DNA of 17,500 bases from Chrysomallon squamiferum (GCA_012295275.1 CM022666.1:13250606-13268105); one strand, 5' to 3'; positions 1 to 8,699 are shown, numbered from the stretch's first letter. Made by a program: numbers and translations. Notes: generated by a model from the sequence alone, not told the origin.

Positions 1-447
1 AAATAAATAAAACTGGGCTTACGCTGAAAGTAATTACGAAATTAACATTTCTCAAGTTACGTGAAGGACAGATAACTGGTTTTGGTTTTGTCCTCACAAT
101 CTGCCTCCGCACATCCGTACCGTCTTTAAATACGTGCAGTCACCCTTAAATCTCTGTTTATTTTGATTACTCATTTATCAGTGTTGTGCGCCTTCAGTTG
201 ATCCTTTTATTTTTAGCCATCCATTCGTGAAGAAACAGCCGAATAAATTTAGTTCTTCGCCCGTCTATTTTTAGCAATCTTTGTCTTTGATGTTTGCGCG
301 TAAGAGAATTAGATAAGCGAAGCAGTAAATTGGATGTACAAAAGAAAGAAACCCAGTTTGCAGACGACATTTTTAAACCCTTCTGATTTCGTTTACGCAG
401 GCACATAAAACCATTCTAAATGCATAACCGCCAAAAACGAACTGTTC
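1..447. other. Low-copy AT-rich DNA, no gene recognised
   Basis: This stretch is non-repetitive, with mixed base composition and no microsatellite. A 70-residue frame opens at an ATG on the minus strand (406 down to 194). It is rich in Lys, Arg, Ser and Asn and has no domain, signal peptide or recognisable motif, so I do not call it a gene. I see no promoter, splice pair or RNA gene that I would defend. Confidence 0.5.
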
Positions 448-473
448 TTTTTTTTTTTTTTTTTTTTTTTTTT
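448..473. repeat. Poly-T run (T26)
   Basis: An uninterrupted run of 26 T sits between otherwise complex sequence. Read on the other strand it is a poly-A tail-like tract, as left by retroposition. No element body or target-site duplication is recognisable next to it. Confidence 0.9.
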
Positions 474-892
474 AACCGGGCCGAGGAGCGAGTTCGATTG
501 CAATCAACGACTTGCCAGTCACCGTGTATCTCCTTATTTCGTTTTCCGTCCGCAATCAAACATTTTTCGCTGTGAGATCAGATAGCAGAGCGCGGTGAGG
601 TGGTAAACCCGAGTAATTTAGATTTTTCGTATTATTTTTCAACAGGACGTTGCCCGCTTAGCGGAGATAGATCGTAAATTGTAGCATACAGCAATCAGAA
701 CGGGAATACAAATGGACGTCTAAATGAGCAACCGTAATGGATTGTTCGAGCCTCTGAGTTAATCAGCATTTGCGGCAGTGTTAAACGTTTTATAAATAAA
801 TATATTTCATTTCGACCTGGGCTGTTTTACTGCTTTCGTAAAGTAGTAAATTTATTACCGGAATGATGGAAAATAAGAGAAAATTATTTTAT
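474..892. other. Low-copy intergenic DNA
   Basis: This is complex sequence with moderate CpG content in its first 150 bases and AT-rich sequence after about 780. A B-box-like string (GAGTTCGATTGC, near 489-500) was checked for a tRNA-derived head. The expected A-box position 44 bases upstream falls inside the poly-T run, so it is not supported. No coding feature is visible. Confidence 0.45.
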
Positions 893-988
893 ATGCATGT
901 GTGTGTATGTGTATATGTGTATGTGTGTATGTGTGTGTGTGTGTATGTGTGTGTATGTGCGTGTGTATGTTCGTGTGTGTGTATGTTC

Positions 989-1036
<48 letters not shown>
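893..1036. repeat. Composite TG / TATG / TA microsatellite
   Basis: An interrupted (TG)n block with TATG and TTCG variants runs into a perfect (TA)n end at about 1013-1036. Its purine-pyrimidine alternation gives long Cys/Val/Tyr-rich open frames on the + strand (for example from 863 and 901). These are translations of the repeat, not proteins. Confidence 0.93.
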
Positions 1037-1046
<10 letters not shown>

Positions 1047-1531
1047 TTGGTTTTGGTTTAATCTTTTATTTAGTTATACCCTTTGCTTACTTATTTATTT
1101 ATTTGTTTGTTTTGCTAAAATGTGTTATGAAACAATTCACTAAAATAATATATGATACTTTGTCTCTGTGTGTGTGTATGGTTTGATGTGATTATTTTCT
1201 CCAGTATCTCAAATATTTTAATTTATGTTATAAAATAAATGAAATAAGTACGCATATGTTCCTACAATAAAACTATTAGTAACAGGTGTTTTATTCAAAA
1301 TCTGTCATTCAGTAACAAAAGTCAATTTAAAATAAAACACAAAAGCAGGCAAAGCATTAATTAAAACATTATCAACCTACGAATAATGCGATGATCCGTT
1401 TTGAACGACTACGTATACTTCACTACAAATATTTAAAGTAATAGGATTAATTTAAATTCAAAATACATTTACTCTTTAATCCTTTCAAATCCATTAACGT
1501 TGTTACGTAATCTTCAGGATGTGGAATTTTC

Positions 1532-1536
<5 letters not shown>

Positions 1537-1563
<27 letters not shown>
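1537..1563. repeat. Poly-T run (T27)
   Basis: Twenty-seven consecutive T, nearly the same length as the run at 448-473. This is compatible with the reverse-strand poly-A tail of an old retroposed insert, but no body or flanking duplication can be identified. Confidence 0.9.
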
Positions 1564-1567
<4 letters not shown>

Positions 1568-1772
1568 TATGCTTACTTGTTTCTGCTGACATTCAGTTAA
1601 AGCTGTATGCATAGTGAATATCAGATTACCACACAAAAATATCGGTTAATATGTTAGTAGGTTAGTAGGTAAGTGATGAAGATGGGGAAAATGGCCTTGA
1701 CCTTTAGTTCTTCACACTGTGTCGTTTGAACCGACTTGCTGGTCTCTTAGCGGTAACTGCTGAACATGATAA

Positions 1773-1793
1773 GAAATTTAAAATTTAAATTTC
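1773..1793. repeat. Perfect inverted repeat, 10-bp arms, 1-base spacer
   Basis: The arm GAAATTTAAA (1773-1782) is followed by one A and then its exact reverse complement TTTAAATTTC (1784-1793). The arms are almost purely A/T, so chance in AT-rich DNA is a real alternative. Confidence 0.6.
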
Positions 1794-1850
1794 TCAGATT
1801 GTTATATTGTATGTATGCACCAGCTCCCTGTGGTATTCTCAGCGTGCAGG

Positions 1851-1876
1851 TATTAGCATATGCATGTATGCTAATA
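1851..1876. promoter_or_regulatory. Perfect inverted repeat with POU/octamer-like half sites
   Basis: TATTAGCATA (1851-1860) is mirrored exactly by TATGCTAATA (1867-1876) around the 6-base spacer TGCATG. Each arm carries ATTAGCAT / ATGCTAAT, close to the octamer recognised by POU-domain factors (ATGCAAAT), and the centre contributes ATGCAT-like strings. The symmetry is read directly from the sequence. The link to POU factors is inference from motif similarity. Confidence 0.35.
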
Positions 1877-2021
1877 TGAACCATCTGTGACATAAATTAA
1901 CATTATGCACTTGTAGGTGAAAAATTAGCACATTCACGTGTTTATCTGACACCAGCTCGGTGTTAATTTCTCTGACTCTTAGGTACTTAAAAACACTCTC
2001 AGGTTATTTTATTCTCTTTTT

Positions 2022-2660
2022 CCATCTGTCTATCTGTCTGTATGTTTATCTGTTTATCTCTCTCTGTGGCTGTCTCTATATATATTTTAGTTTATCTGTC
2101 TATATGTCTATCTATCTATCTCTGTATCTGTTTGTATATATTTCAGTTTATCTGTCTATCTGTCTATCTATCTCTGTATCTGTTTGTATATATTTCAGTT
2201 TATCTGTCTATCTGTTTATCTGTATCTATCTGTCTATCTATCTATCTCTGTATCTGTTTGTATATATTTCAGTTTATCTGTCTATCTGTCTGTCTATCTA
2301 TCTCTGTATCTGTTTGTGTATATATTTCAGTTTATCTATCTATCTGTCTATCTGTATCTATCTATCTGTCTATCTATCTATCTCTGTATCTGTATATATT
2401 TCAGTTTATCTGTCTATCTGTCTATCTATCTATCTGTCTATCTATCTGTCTATCTATCTGTCTATCTATCTATCTCTGTATCTGTTTGTGTATATATTTC
2501 AGTTTATCTGTCTATCTCTTTCTGTATCTGTCTCTATATATATTTCAATTTTTCTATCTGTCTATCTATCTGTATGTTTATCTATTTATCTCTCTCTGTC
2601 TGTCTGTCTCTATCTTTATTTCAGTTTATCTGTCTATCTATTTATCTATCCATCTATGTA

Positions 2661-2662
<2 letters not shown>
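2022..2662. repeat. TATC/TGTC tetranucleotide array with recurring TTTCAG module
   Basis: About 640 bp of TATC and TGTC units is punctuated by a longer module, roughly CTCTGTATCTGTTTG followed by TATATATTTCAGTTTATC. TTTCAG (or a close variant) ends at about 2090, 2146, 2198, 2272, 2330, 2404, 2502, 2548 and 2624. The array is therefore a degenerate minisatellite of composite units of about 46-98 bp, not a simple tetranucleotide run. Frames of 185-263 residues on the + strand (from 1960, 2042 and 2184) are translations of the repeat into Tyr/Leu/Ser/Cys-rich strings and are rejected as genes. Confidence 0.92.
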
Positions 2663-2714
<52 letters not shown>

Positions 2715-2728
2715 TCTCTCTCGCTCTC
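2663..2728. repeat. (TC)n microsatellite
   Basis: A near-perfect CT/TC tract with two single-base interruptions, directly following the tetranucleotide array. It is a pure pyrimidine strand over most of its length. Confidence 0.95.
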
Positions 2729-2820
2729 CATAAGTATATAAATATGTATGTTTGTCCGTGTATCTACCTATGCATATATTTATTTCCTTGTCTCTCTGAC
2801 ACTTTTCTGGAGAGATCATT

Positions 2821-2997
2821 AAAAAAAAAATAATAATAATAATTCAAAAATTAAAAAAATAAACAAACAGTCAAATAAGCAAGCAAGCAAACAAACAAAC
2901 AAAGAAAAAAATAAATAAAACAAATAAAACTAAAAAAATAAATAAACGAACAAGCAAATAAAATAAAATAAAAAATAAATAAAATAAAATAACAAAC
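2821..2997. repeat. A-rich simple-sequence tract, A10(TAA)n then AAAT/AAAC units
   Basis: The tract begins with A10 and (TAA)4, then continues as AAAC, AAGC, AAAT and AAAAT-type units for about 150 bp. Poly-A plus (TAA)n is a common 3' tail form of non-LTR retroposons, but no element body is recognised upstream. The minus-strand Phe/Tyr/Ile-rich frame here is a repeat translation. Confidence 0.85.
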
Positions 2998-3282
2998 AAT
3001 TCTGGCAGCAATAAGAACCGTATTTTCCAGAAACATGTAAGTGAACAGCGAAGTGTAATTATTTTTTGACGACGTTGTTTACGACGTTGTTTATGACGGC
3101 AATATCCACTTGGAAGAGCATTTTCTTTGAATGGAAATTGATCTTTATTTATTTATTTCCAAAAGAGGAAACAAAATAAACTGGTTCTTAGTTGTTTGTG
3201 TGAAATATTCAGAATGGTTTCTCACGTATTGGCAGAAAGAAAAATAAATAAAAAGTTGATTTAGAGAAGAGAGATTACATTT

Positions 3283-3311
3283 AAAAAAAAAATAATAATA
3301 ATAATAATAAT
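3283..3311. repeat. Poly-A followed by (TAA)n
   Basis: An A-run of about ten bases passes into six TAA units, the same architecture as at 2821-2843. It appears reverse-complemented as T10(TAT)n at 3520, 4411 and 4570. It may be a retroposon tail; only the tail-like tract is visible. Confidence 0.8.
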
Positions 3312-3374
3312 CAAGAATTTAGTGAAATTTTCTAAAATGACTTATAATTTCTCTGTTGTTCTTAAGATTTAATT

Positions 3375-3394
3375 AAAAATTAATATTAATTTTT
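3375..3394. repeat. Perfect 20-bp A/T palindrome
   Basis: AAAAATTAAT is followed immediately by its reverse complement ATTAATTTTT with no spacer. TAAGA and TCTTA lie just outside as a further partial arm. In AT-rich DNA such palindromes can arise by chance. Confidence 0.55.
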
Positions 3395-3483
3395 CTTAGC
3401 ATTTTCGGTTGGTCGTTTTTGATACTCTTTTTCTTGTTCTACTACTTCGATCCTTATATTATTAAAACAATAATAATTATTAT

Positions 3484-3665
3484 ATGTTTACCTACTTCCT
3501 CATTTTTCTCTTGCTTATTATTTTTTTTTTTATTATTATTTTTTTTTTTTTTTTTTCATCTTTCCATTTTTGGGGGGCCTTTTTAGTTGATTTTTCTTTT
3601 CCTTTACTTCCTAATTTTTATGTTTTTCTCTTCATATTTCTTTTTCTTTTTCTCCATCTCCACAA
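3484..3665. repeat. T-rich tract with T10(TAT)n T16 cassette
   Basis: About 180 bp of T-rich sequence contains the cassette T10-TATTATTATT-T16 at 3521-3556, interrupted downstream by a G6 run near 3572. The Phe/Leu-rich open frame across it is a repeat translation. Confidence 0.8.
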
Positions 3666-3734
3666 AACAAGAAATATTTTTCATAAAATTAACTTTACAT
3701 GCCGTTATTAGACAACATTTGTCAAAATGCACGT

Positions 3735-3755
3735 AAAAAAAAAAAAAAAAAAAAA
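3735..3755. repeat. Poly-A run (A21)
   Basis: Twenty-one consecutive A bounded by complex sequence on both sides. No upstream element body is recognised. Confidence 0.9.
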
Positions 3756-3846
3756 TGATCTACTTTCAGGAAAAACTGCTTTTATAAAAATCGATTTACA
3801 AATATAACGTATATTTATGACAAGCTGTGACATATCAGATATAAAA

Positions 3847-3921
<75 letters not shown>

Positions 3922-3930
3922 TATATATAT
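3847..3930. repeat. (AT)n-(AC)n-(AT)n microsatellite
   Basis: About 57 bp of perfect AT alternation is followed by about six AC units and then AT again. Long perfect AT tracts can extrude as cruciforms. The Tyr/Ile-rich minus-strand frames across it are repeat translations. Confidence 0.95.
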
Positions 3931-4014
3931 CAAGATATTTAGACACGTGTGTTGTAAAGAGTTTATAGTACATATATAGATTATAAATATCTCGTTTGAA
4001 TTGTTAACCATTTT

Positions 4015-4101
4015 TATATATATATATATATACATACGTACATACACACGTAGGTGCATTGAAATTGTTTACGTACATGCATACACGCACGCACACACAC
4101 A
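4015..4101. repeat. (TA)n and degenerate TACA/CGCA tract
   Basis: A short (TA)n block (about 4016-4032) passes into ACATACGT-type tetranucleotides. After about 25 bases of mixed sequence, a CACG/CA block follows (about 4079-4101). Confidence 0.8.
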
Positions 4102-4189
4102 AAGTAAACATAAAATCAGAAAAACATAACTACAAGTAACAAGTTTGATAAATAAACGTGTTTGCTAAAACTGAAATACACTTAGATGC

Positions 4190-4226
4190 GTTGTTGTTGT
4201 CGTCGTTGTTGTTGTTGTTGTTGTTT
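4190..4226. repeat. (GTT)n microsatellite with two GTC variants
   Basis: A short GTT trinucleotide array with GTCGTC in the middle. On the minus strand it reads as a poly-Gln run, which makes the adjacent 139-residue frame look more protein-like than it is. Confidence 0.9.
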
Positions 4227-4349
4227 TGGGTGAATTTGCGTACGTGTGTTGTGTCGCGTATGTTGTGTATTTGTTGCTGTATAATTCGATATTACTGTAG
4301 GGGGGGTGTTCGATCGAATCTTTGCGTATAATATAATATGGTGGCGCAA

Positions 4350-4640
4350 TTTTGCCGTGTAATCTCGAATAATCTCGCGTAATCTCATGTTTTCCTGTGC
4401 AGTTATGACATTTTTTTTTTTATTATTATTTTTTTTTTTTCGTTTTATTTCGTCATTTATCGTGTTATTTCGTCTTTTATCGTGTTCCGTCGTATAATCT
4501 CGTGCCTTCTCGTTATGTTCCGAGTCATATACATTCGTCTGTTCTCGAATCATATCGTGTTTTTGTCGGTTTTTTTTTTTTATTATTATTATTATTTTCA
4601 TGTTCTGTTGTATAATATCGTATTTTTCTTTTCTTGTTTC
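4350..4640. repeat. Degenerate 10-bp (20-bp) CGT-phased minisatellite with two poly-T/TAT inserts
   Basis: CGT starts at 4441, 4451, 4461, 4471, 4481, 4491, 4501 and 4511, with CGA at 4521, so the period is exactly 10 bp over nine units. A stronger 20-bp similarity links neighbours (CGT.TTATTT + CGTC.TTTAT). Upstream, TAATCTCG recurs at 4360, 4370 and (as TAATCTCA) 4380. Downstream, 4600-4625 resembles 4483-4504. Two tracts of T10-11 plus (TAT)n, at 4411-4440 and 4570-4597, interrupt the array. The minus-strand 139-residue Lys/Arg/Asn-rich frame (4601 down to 4182) is explained by this repeat and is not called a gene. Confidence 0.75.
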
Positions 4641-4844
4641 TCTTTTACCATTTCGTTTTTCTCGTGTGTTGTGCAGAATTGTTCAGTGACTTCATTCAGA
4701 CGTATAAATCAGTGTTTATTGTTTGTAACGTGACATTATATATTAAATCACAATTCATTATACATCATTCAGCGCCAGATTTCTCACTTCTGTCTAAAAT
4801 GTTGTATTAAACCTTTAATATTAGAATACAATCTTTTTGACCTG
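4641..4844. other. Low-copy AT-rich DNA
   Basis: A short unique stretch between the decamer array and a CA-rich tract. Nothing recognisable. Confidence 0.5.
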
Positions 4845-4963
4845 ACACAGAGACACAGACGCAGATAAACAGACACAAACACGCACATAAAGACATGGAC
4901 AGACATACGTATAGACACAAACACACATATACACACATACAGACTCAAACATGTACATATAAT
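4845..4963. repeat. Degenerate ACA/CACAGA-rich tract
   Basis: About 120 bp of imperfect CA, CACAGA, ACATA and AGACA units, with many interruptions and no clean longer period. It looks like an old, decayed CA-type microsatellite. Confidence 0.75.
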
Positions 4964-5150
4964 AAATATACTTCCGTCAGCGTACACAAACATGACTTTA
5001 TTTACAAAATTAACTTATAACGCAGTACAGTTAAATTAAAAATGGCTGCCTGTAATATTATCTCGTCAACTGACAGTATGTCCGACAGCGTCCTTGAACG
5101 TCTGGTATCGAAATCGAAGCATCAACTGGATAAAGACTAAACAAGAAAAT

Positions 5151-5237
5151 CTTTTTTTCTTCTTCTTTTTCTTCTTCTTCTTCTTTTTCTTCTTCTTCTT
5201 CTTCTTCTTCTTCTTCTTCTTCTTCTTCTTTTTCTTT
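5151..5237. repeat. (TTC)n pyrimidine tract
   Basis: An unbroken pyrimidine strand of about 87 bp, mostly TTC with several TTTTTC variants. It gives poly-Glu and poly-Arg frames on the minus strand and poly-Phe on the plus strand, all artefacts. GAA/TTC tracts of this length can form intramolecular triplex. Confidence 0.95.
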
Positions 5238-5557
5238 CATTCAGTAACATTTGTAGTGCCAGTACTTTTCTCAAAAGATGTTTCCGAGTGCCGTTGGTGA
5301 AGGTGAAGGTCGTGCTGTATTTTCGAAATCGATCGACAAACAAATAAGTCCGGGGAGTTCAAGATTAATGTGTTCGATTTACTGAAAGAAGGCAAGGAAG
5401 TAAAAAGGGCGAATTTGAGTGTCGTTTAAATACGTCTCACCGATGTTCGGAGTAACTGCTGAAAGCCAATCGAACGTACTCCTACGACTGCCAGCTGCGA
5501 TAAACTAAATTTTCAATTTGCATTCCGTTCTTTATTTTAGAACGAAAACGTAACTGA
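5238..5557. other. Low-copy DNA of mixed composition
   Basis: About 320 bp without simple repeats and with somewhat higher GC than the surroundings (for example around 5270-5330 and 5400-5500). No open frame over about 40 codons here has a recognisable motif, and I see no clear splice pair. It could hold part of an untranslated exon, but nothing in the sequence shows it. Confidence 0.45.
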
Positions 5558-5624
5558 ATAACAATAACAACAACAACAGTAGTGGTAGTAATAATAATAA
5601 TAGTAATAATAATAATAATAATAA
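5558..5624. repeat. AAC / TAG / TAA trinucleotide tract
   Basis: A short run of AAC units passes through AGTAGTGGTAGT into (TAA)n with TAG variants. Confidence 0.85.
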
Positions 5625-5732
5625 AATGAAGACAATGATGATTATGACAATAAATACTAATTAAAAAAATATATATTCTCAACAACCACAAAACCGTAAG
5701 AATTTACTGAATGCTGTGATAAAGAATAAGCA

Positions 5733-5742
5733 AACAACAACG

Positions 5743-5833
<91 letters not shown>
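5733..5833. repeat. (CAA)n-(TAA)n-(TTA)n array with a perfect hairpin core
   Basis: CAA units (about 5733-5774) pass into AAT units (5775-5789), which switch strand sense at 5789/5790 into (ATT)n to about 5833. The switch creates a 30-bp perfect palindrome with no spacer: a 15-base arm 5775-5789 against 5790-5804. Poly-Thr, poly-Leu and poly-Ile frames across it are artefacts. Confidence 0.93.
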
Positions 5834-5834
<1 letters not shown>

Positions 5835-5957
5835 CATCCATTTATATTCAAACTTTAATTTAAAGGGAGCAGTCAGTCGTTACATTTCTTTTTCTTTATG
5901 GAGAACAGACCTATTTTTTTTCGCGCCAGTTTCGTAGAATCGTCCCATACTTCTTTC
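5834..5957. other. Low-copy segment upstream of promoter-like motifs
   Basis: Unique sequence with a short T-run (about 5912-5920) and no repeats. It is relevant only as the region immediately upstream of the CCAAT/TATA pair. Confidence 0.4.
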
Positions 5958-6020
5958 ATCCAATCAGCGTTCAGTAAAACTCGCACGAGATATAAAACTA
6001 ATTAGTAAAACACAGACACT
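5958..6020 (+). promoter_or_regulatory. Candidate core promoter: CCAAT box plus TATA box
   Basis: ATCCAATCAGCG (5958-5969) matches the NF-Y-type CCAAT-box consensus over its core and flanks. TATAAAA (5991-5997) follows about 30 bases later. A start site would then be expected near 6020-6030. A strong splice-donor match (ATAA|GTGAGT, GT at 6085-6086) lies about 60 bases downstream, which would suit a short non-coding first exon of about 6025-6084. These motifs are read from the sequence; their use as a promoter is inference. In AT-rich DNA a TATA match alone means little, and it is the spacing of three elements on one strand that raises this above background. Confidence 0.35.
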
Positions 6021-6084
6021 TTCTGTCTGGAGAAGAGAGCAAATAACGATCTGAAACCGTCTGCTAAATTAGGAACAGTAATAA

Positions 6085-6090
6085 GTGAGT
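6085..6090 (+). other. Candidate 5' splice site (GTGAGT)
   Basis: GTGAGT preceded by ATAA is a near-consensus U1-type donor. It falls at a plausible distance downstream of the CCAAT/TATA pair. A polypyrimidine stretch ending TTTCTCTCAG (to about 6938) is one possible acceptor downstream, but no coding content confirms it. Confidence 0.25.
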
Positions 6091-6473
6091 TTCCCCTGTA
6101 ACTTTTTCCTTTATTTGTGTGTCAGTCAACGCCAAATTGAGTCCACGATGCTGTTGCCAAGTTGAATACGTTTTTGCGAACATCTCCTTGTCAGAATTAA
6201 TGGCCATTGAAAAAATATGTGTGTGCTGACAGTAAACTCTCTTTTCGTATTATTACATATAAAAACAGTTATTACTGTATGCATGAAAAGGTGTTACTGA
6301 ACAGCGGTTTGATCTCCAGTAATGTAAAACCAACGTGCTGGACCACGTTGTTATTGTTGTTGTTTGTTGGTTGGTGGTGGTGCTGATGGTGATGAGGTTG
6401 TAGTGTTCTGATACAAGGGTTAATAAAATCGCTATCTTATTCATTGATTGTGTCTGGGTTTTTTTTTTGTCCA
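6091..6473. other. Low-copy DNA, possible intron sequence
   Basis: Mostly unique sequence with a short GTT/GGT-rich run (about 6346-6400). A 73-residue minus-strand frame is Thr/Asn-rich because it crosses that run. No gene recognised. Confidence 0.45.
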
Positions 6474-6624
6474 TCTTGCTTTCTATCTATCTGTCTGTCT
6501 GTCTGTGTGTTTATATTTTATATATTTTAATTTACCTGTCAGCCAGTCAGTCAGTAAAAGAATCGAACTGCTAATCCATCCATCCATCCATCCATCCATC
6601 CATCTAATTGTCTATCTATCCATT

Positions 6625-6655
<31 letters not shown>

Positions 6656-6762
6656 ATCTATATCTATAGTTCTTTCTGTCTGTCTGACTGTCTATCTGTC
6701 TGTTTGTCCACACATGAGTGAATATGTTTATCTATTTATCGATCAGTCTATCTGTCTATCAG
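6474..6762. repeat. TCTG/TATC/CATC tetranucleotide cluster
   Basis: Blocks of TCTG, TATC, CAGT and a clean (CATC)n run (about 6573-6604) are separated by short unique pieces. It is similar in composition to the array at 2022-2662 but lacks the TTTCAG module. Confidence 0.88.
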
Positions 6763-6777
6763 TATAACAGCTTAGCA

Positions 6778-6826
6778 AACACATGTATACACACACAGAT
6801 ACATACACACAATACACACACACACT
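6778..6826. repeat. (CA)n-type tract
   Basis: Imperfect ACAC/ATAC units, about 48 bp. Confidence 0.85.
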
Positions 6827-6839
6827 GTGTTATTAGTGT

Positions 6840-7194
6840 TATTATTATGTCTCGCCCTCTGTTTTCATGTCGTCTGCACTCGCGGATCAAAGAGCGACTG
6901 GCACTTTAAACTGAATATTAAATTCAATTTCTCTCAGGTTTCCAAATTATTTTACGACAGTCGTAAATTGGCTCAAGCGACATTTACCCTGGCTAACGAT
7001 CTTCCAGCCTGTGGCCACACCAGAGAGATACGTCTGCTGGTCCGCGAGGCAGGCTCTCTCGTTTCTTGTACAAATACAAAAGTGTTTGTCGAAACAAGGA
7101 TTCTGCTTCAAATTAACCGAGAACAGCCCAGGGAATCTGTGGGGTATTTATTCTGTGAATTTCCAGGCTTATTTCGAGAACAAACACGAGGAGC
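6840..7194 (+). other. Low-copy GC-richer segment ending in A16; possible retrocopy or exon remnant
   Basis: About 355 bp of complex sequence, richer in G+C than its flanks, ends abruptly in A16 (7195-7210). A + strand frame stays open from 6827 to 7234, but its only start is GTG and it contains no internal Met, so it is not a plausible complete animal gene. Its hydrophobic beginning (LLVLLLCLALC) comes from TTATTA-type sequence, not a genuine signal peptide. TTTCTCTCAG just before 6939 resembles a 3' splice site. Complex sequence ending in poly-A is compatible with a retroposed transcript fragment, but I recognise no protein and see no target-site duplication. Confidence 0.3.
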
Positions 7195-7210
7195 AAAAAA
7201 AAAAAAAAAA
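7195..7210 (+). repeat. Poly-A run (A16)
   Basis: Sixteen A directly after GAGC, at the end of the GC-richer segment. The following 50 bases are unique and lead into an AAAT array. Confidence 0.9.
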
Positions 7211-7263
7211 TGGAGCGAGCAGACGAAGCGATGACCGTACGAAATAAAAACGAATTATGGAAT

Positions 7264-7265
<2 letters not shown>

Positions 7266-7315
<50 letters not shown>

Positions 7316-7316
7316 A
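7266..7316. repeat. (AAAT)n microsatellite
   Basis: About 12 to 13 perfect AAAT units. Tetranucleotide AAAT tails occur at the 3' ends of some non-LTR elements, but no element body is recognised here. Confidence 0.95.
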
Positions 7317-7469
7317 GGAATTGCAATAAATCTTGAATAATTTGTAGGTCATCTTTGAATCAATAATGTGTGTACTTGAAGTAATGTTCGATCAGATCAT
7401 GCGGTCATTACTGGTGTAATGAAGGATCCGTCGGAATATATGAAATGTCGATGGTCTGTCAAGATAGAA

Positions 7470-7735
7470 GAGCCTGCCTTGTACTGTGCTGTGTGGCGTT
7501 TCTCGTAATTCAAAGTGGTTGCCTTGTGCTAAATTATATGCCGCGTCTGATAATGTTAACGTGGTTGCACTGCACTAAATCATGTTCCCGATCTGGTAAA
7601 GTTAACTTGGTTATCTTATACAGCATTATTTTTCAGTATCTGATAATGGTAGCATGGTTGTCTTGTACTAAACCATGCTCCGTATCCGATAATGTTAACG
7701 TGGTCCTTGCAATGATTTATATTTCACAACTGAAA
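7470..7735. repeat. 46-bp degenerate minisatellite
   Basis: Units begin with TGGTT/TGGTC at 7516, 7562, 7608, 7655 and 7701, giving spacings of 46, 46, 47 and 46 bp. Conserved parts of the unit are TGGTTG, CTTGTACTAAA, and CTGATAATG followed by GTTAACG at its end. Copies 7516 and 7655 agree at about three quarters of positions by eye. A weaker copy appears to precede at about 7470-7515 (GCCTTGTACT near the same phase), and the last copy fades into the GA tract. An ATG frame (7445-8053) runs through the repeat and the GA tract. Because 46 is not a multiple of 3 it reads each copy in a different frame, which argues against coding. Confidence 0.85.
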
Positions 7736-8690
<955 letters not shown>

Positions 8691-8699
8691 CCTCCTCGT

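Larger units (their letters stand above)
1037..2021. other. Low-copy AT-rich DNA with two inverted repeats
   Basis: This is mostly unique, very AT-rich sequence. It contains a T27 run (1537-1563), a short GTTAGTAG duplication (about 1654-1669) and two perfect inverted repeats (1773-1793 and 1851-1876), listed separately. No open frame of useful length and no recognisable element body is present. Confidence 0.5.
2998..3483. other. Low-copy AT-rich DNA with A8(TAA)n and a 20-bp palindrome
   Basis: This is mostly unique sequence. It contains a short GACGTTGTTTA duplication (about 3069-3092), a poly-A/(TAA)n tract at 3283-3311 and a perfect 20-bp palindrome at 3375-3394. No gene is recognised. 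Confidence 0.5.

Noticed and set aside
485-505. B-box-like GAGTTCGATTGC as a SINE head
   Set aside because: No A box at the required spacing (a poly-T run lies there) and no SINE core downstream.
1960-2833. Overlapping + strand frames of 185-263 residues
   Set aside because: They translate a TATC/TGTC array that rarely forms stop codons. Two or three frames are open at once and composition is only Ser/Leu/Tyr/Cys/Ile.
4182-4601. 139-residue minus-strand frame rich in Lys, Arg, Asn and Gln
   Set aside because: It spans the GTT array, the CGT decamer array and two poly-T/TAT tracts. Its start falls inside a TAT repeat and it has no domain.
6827-7234. 135-residue frame with a signal-peptide-like beginning
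   Set aside because: The start codon is GTG, there is no ATG in the frame, and the hydrophobic start comes from TTATTA sequence. It reads through A16 at the end.
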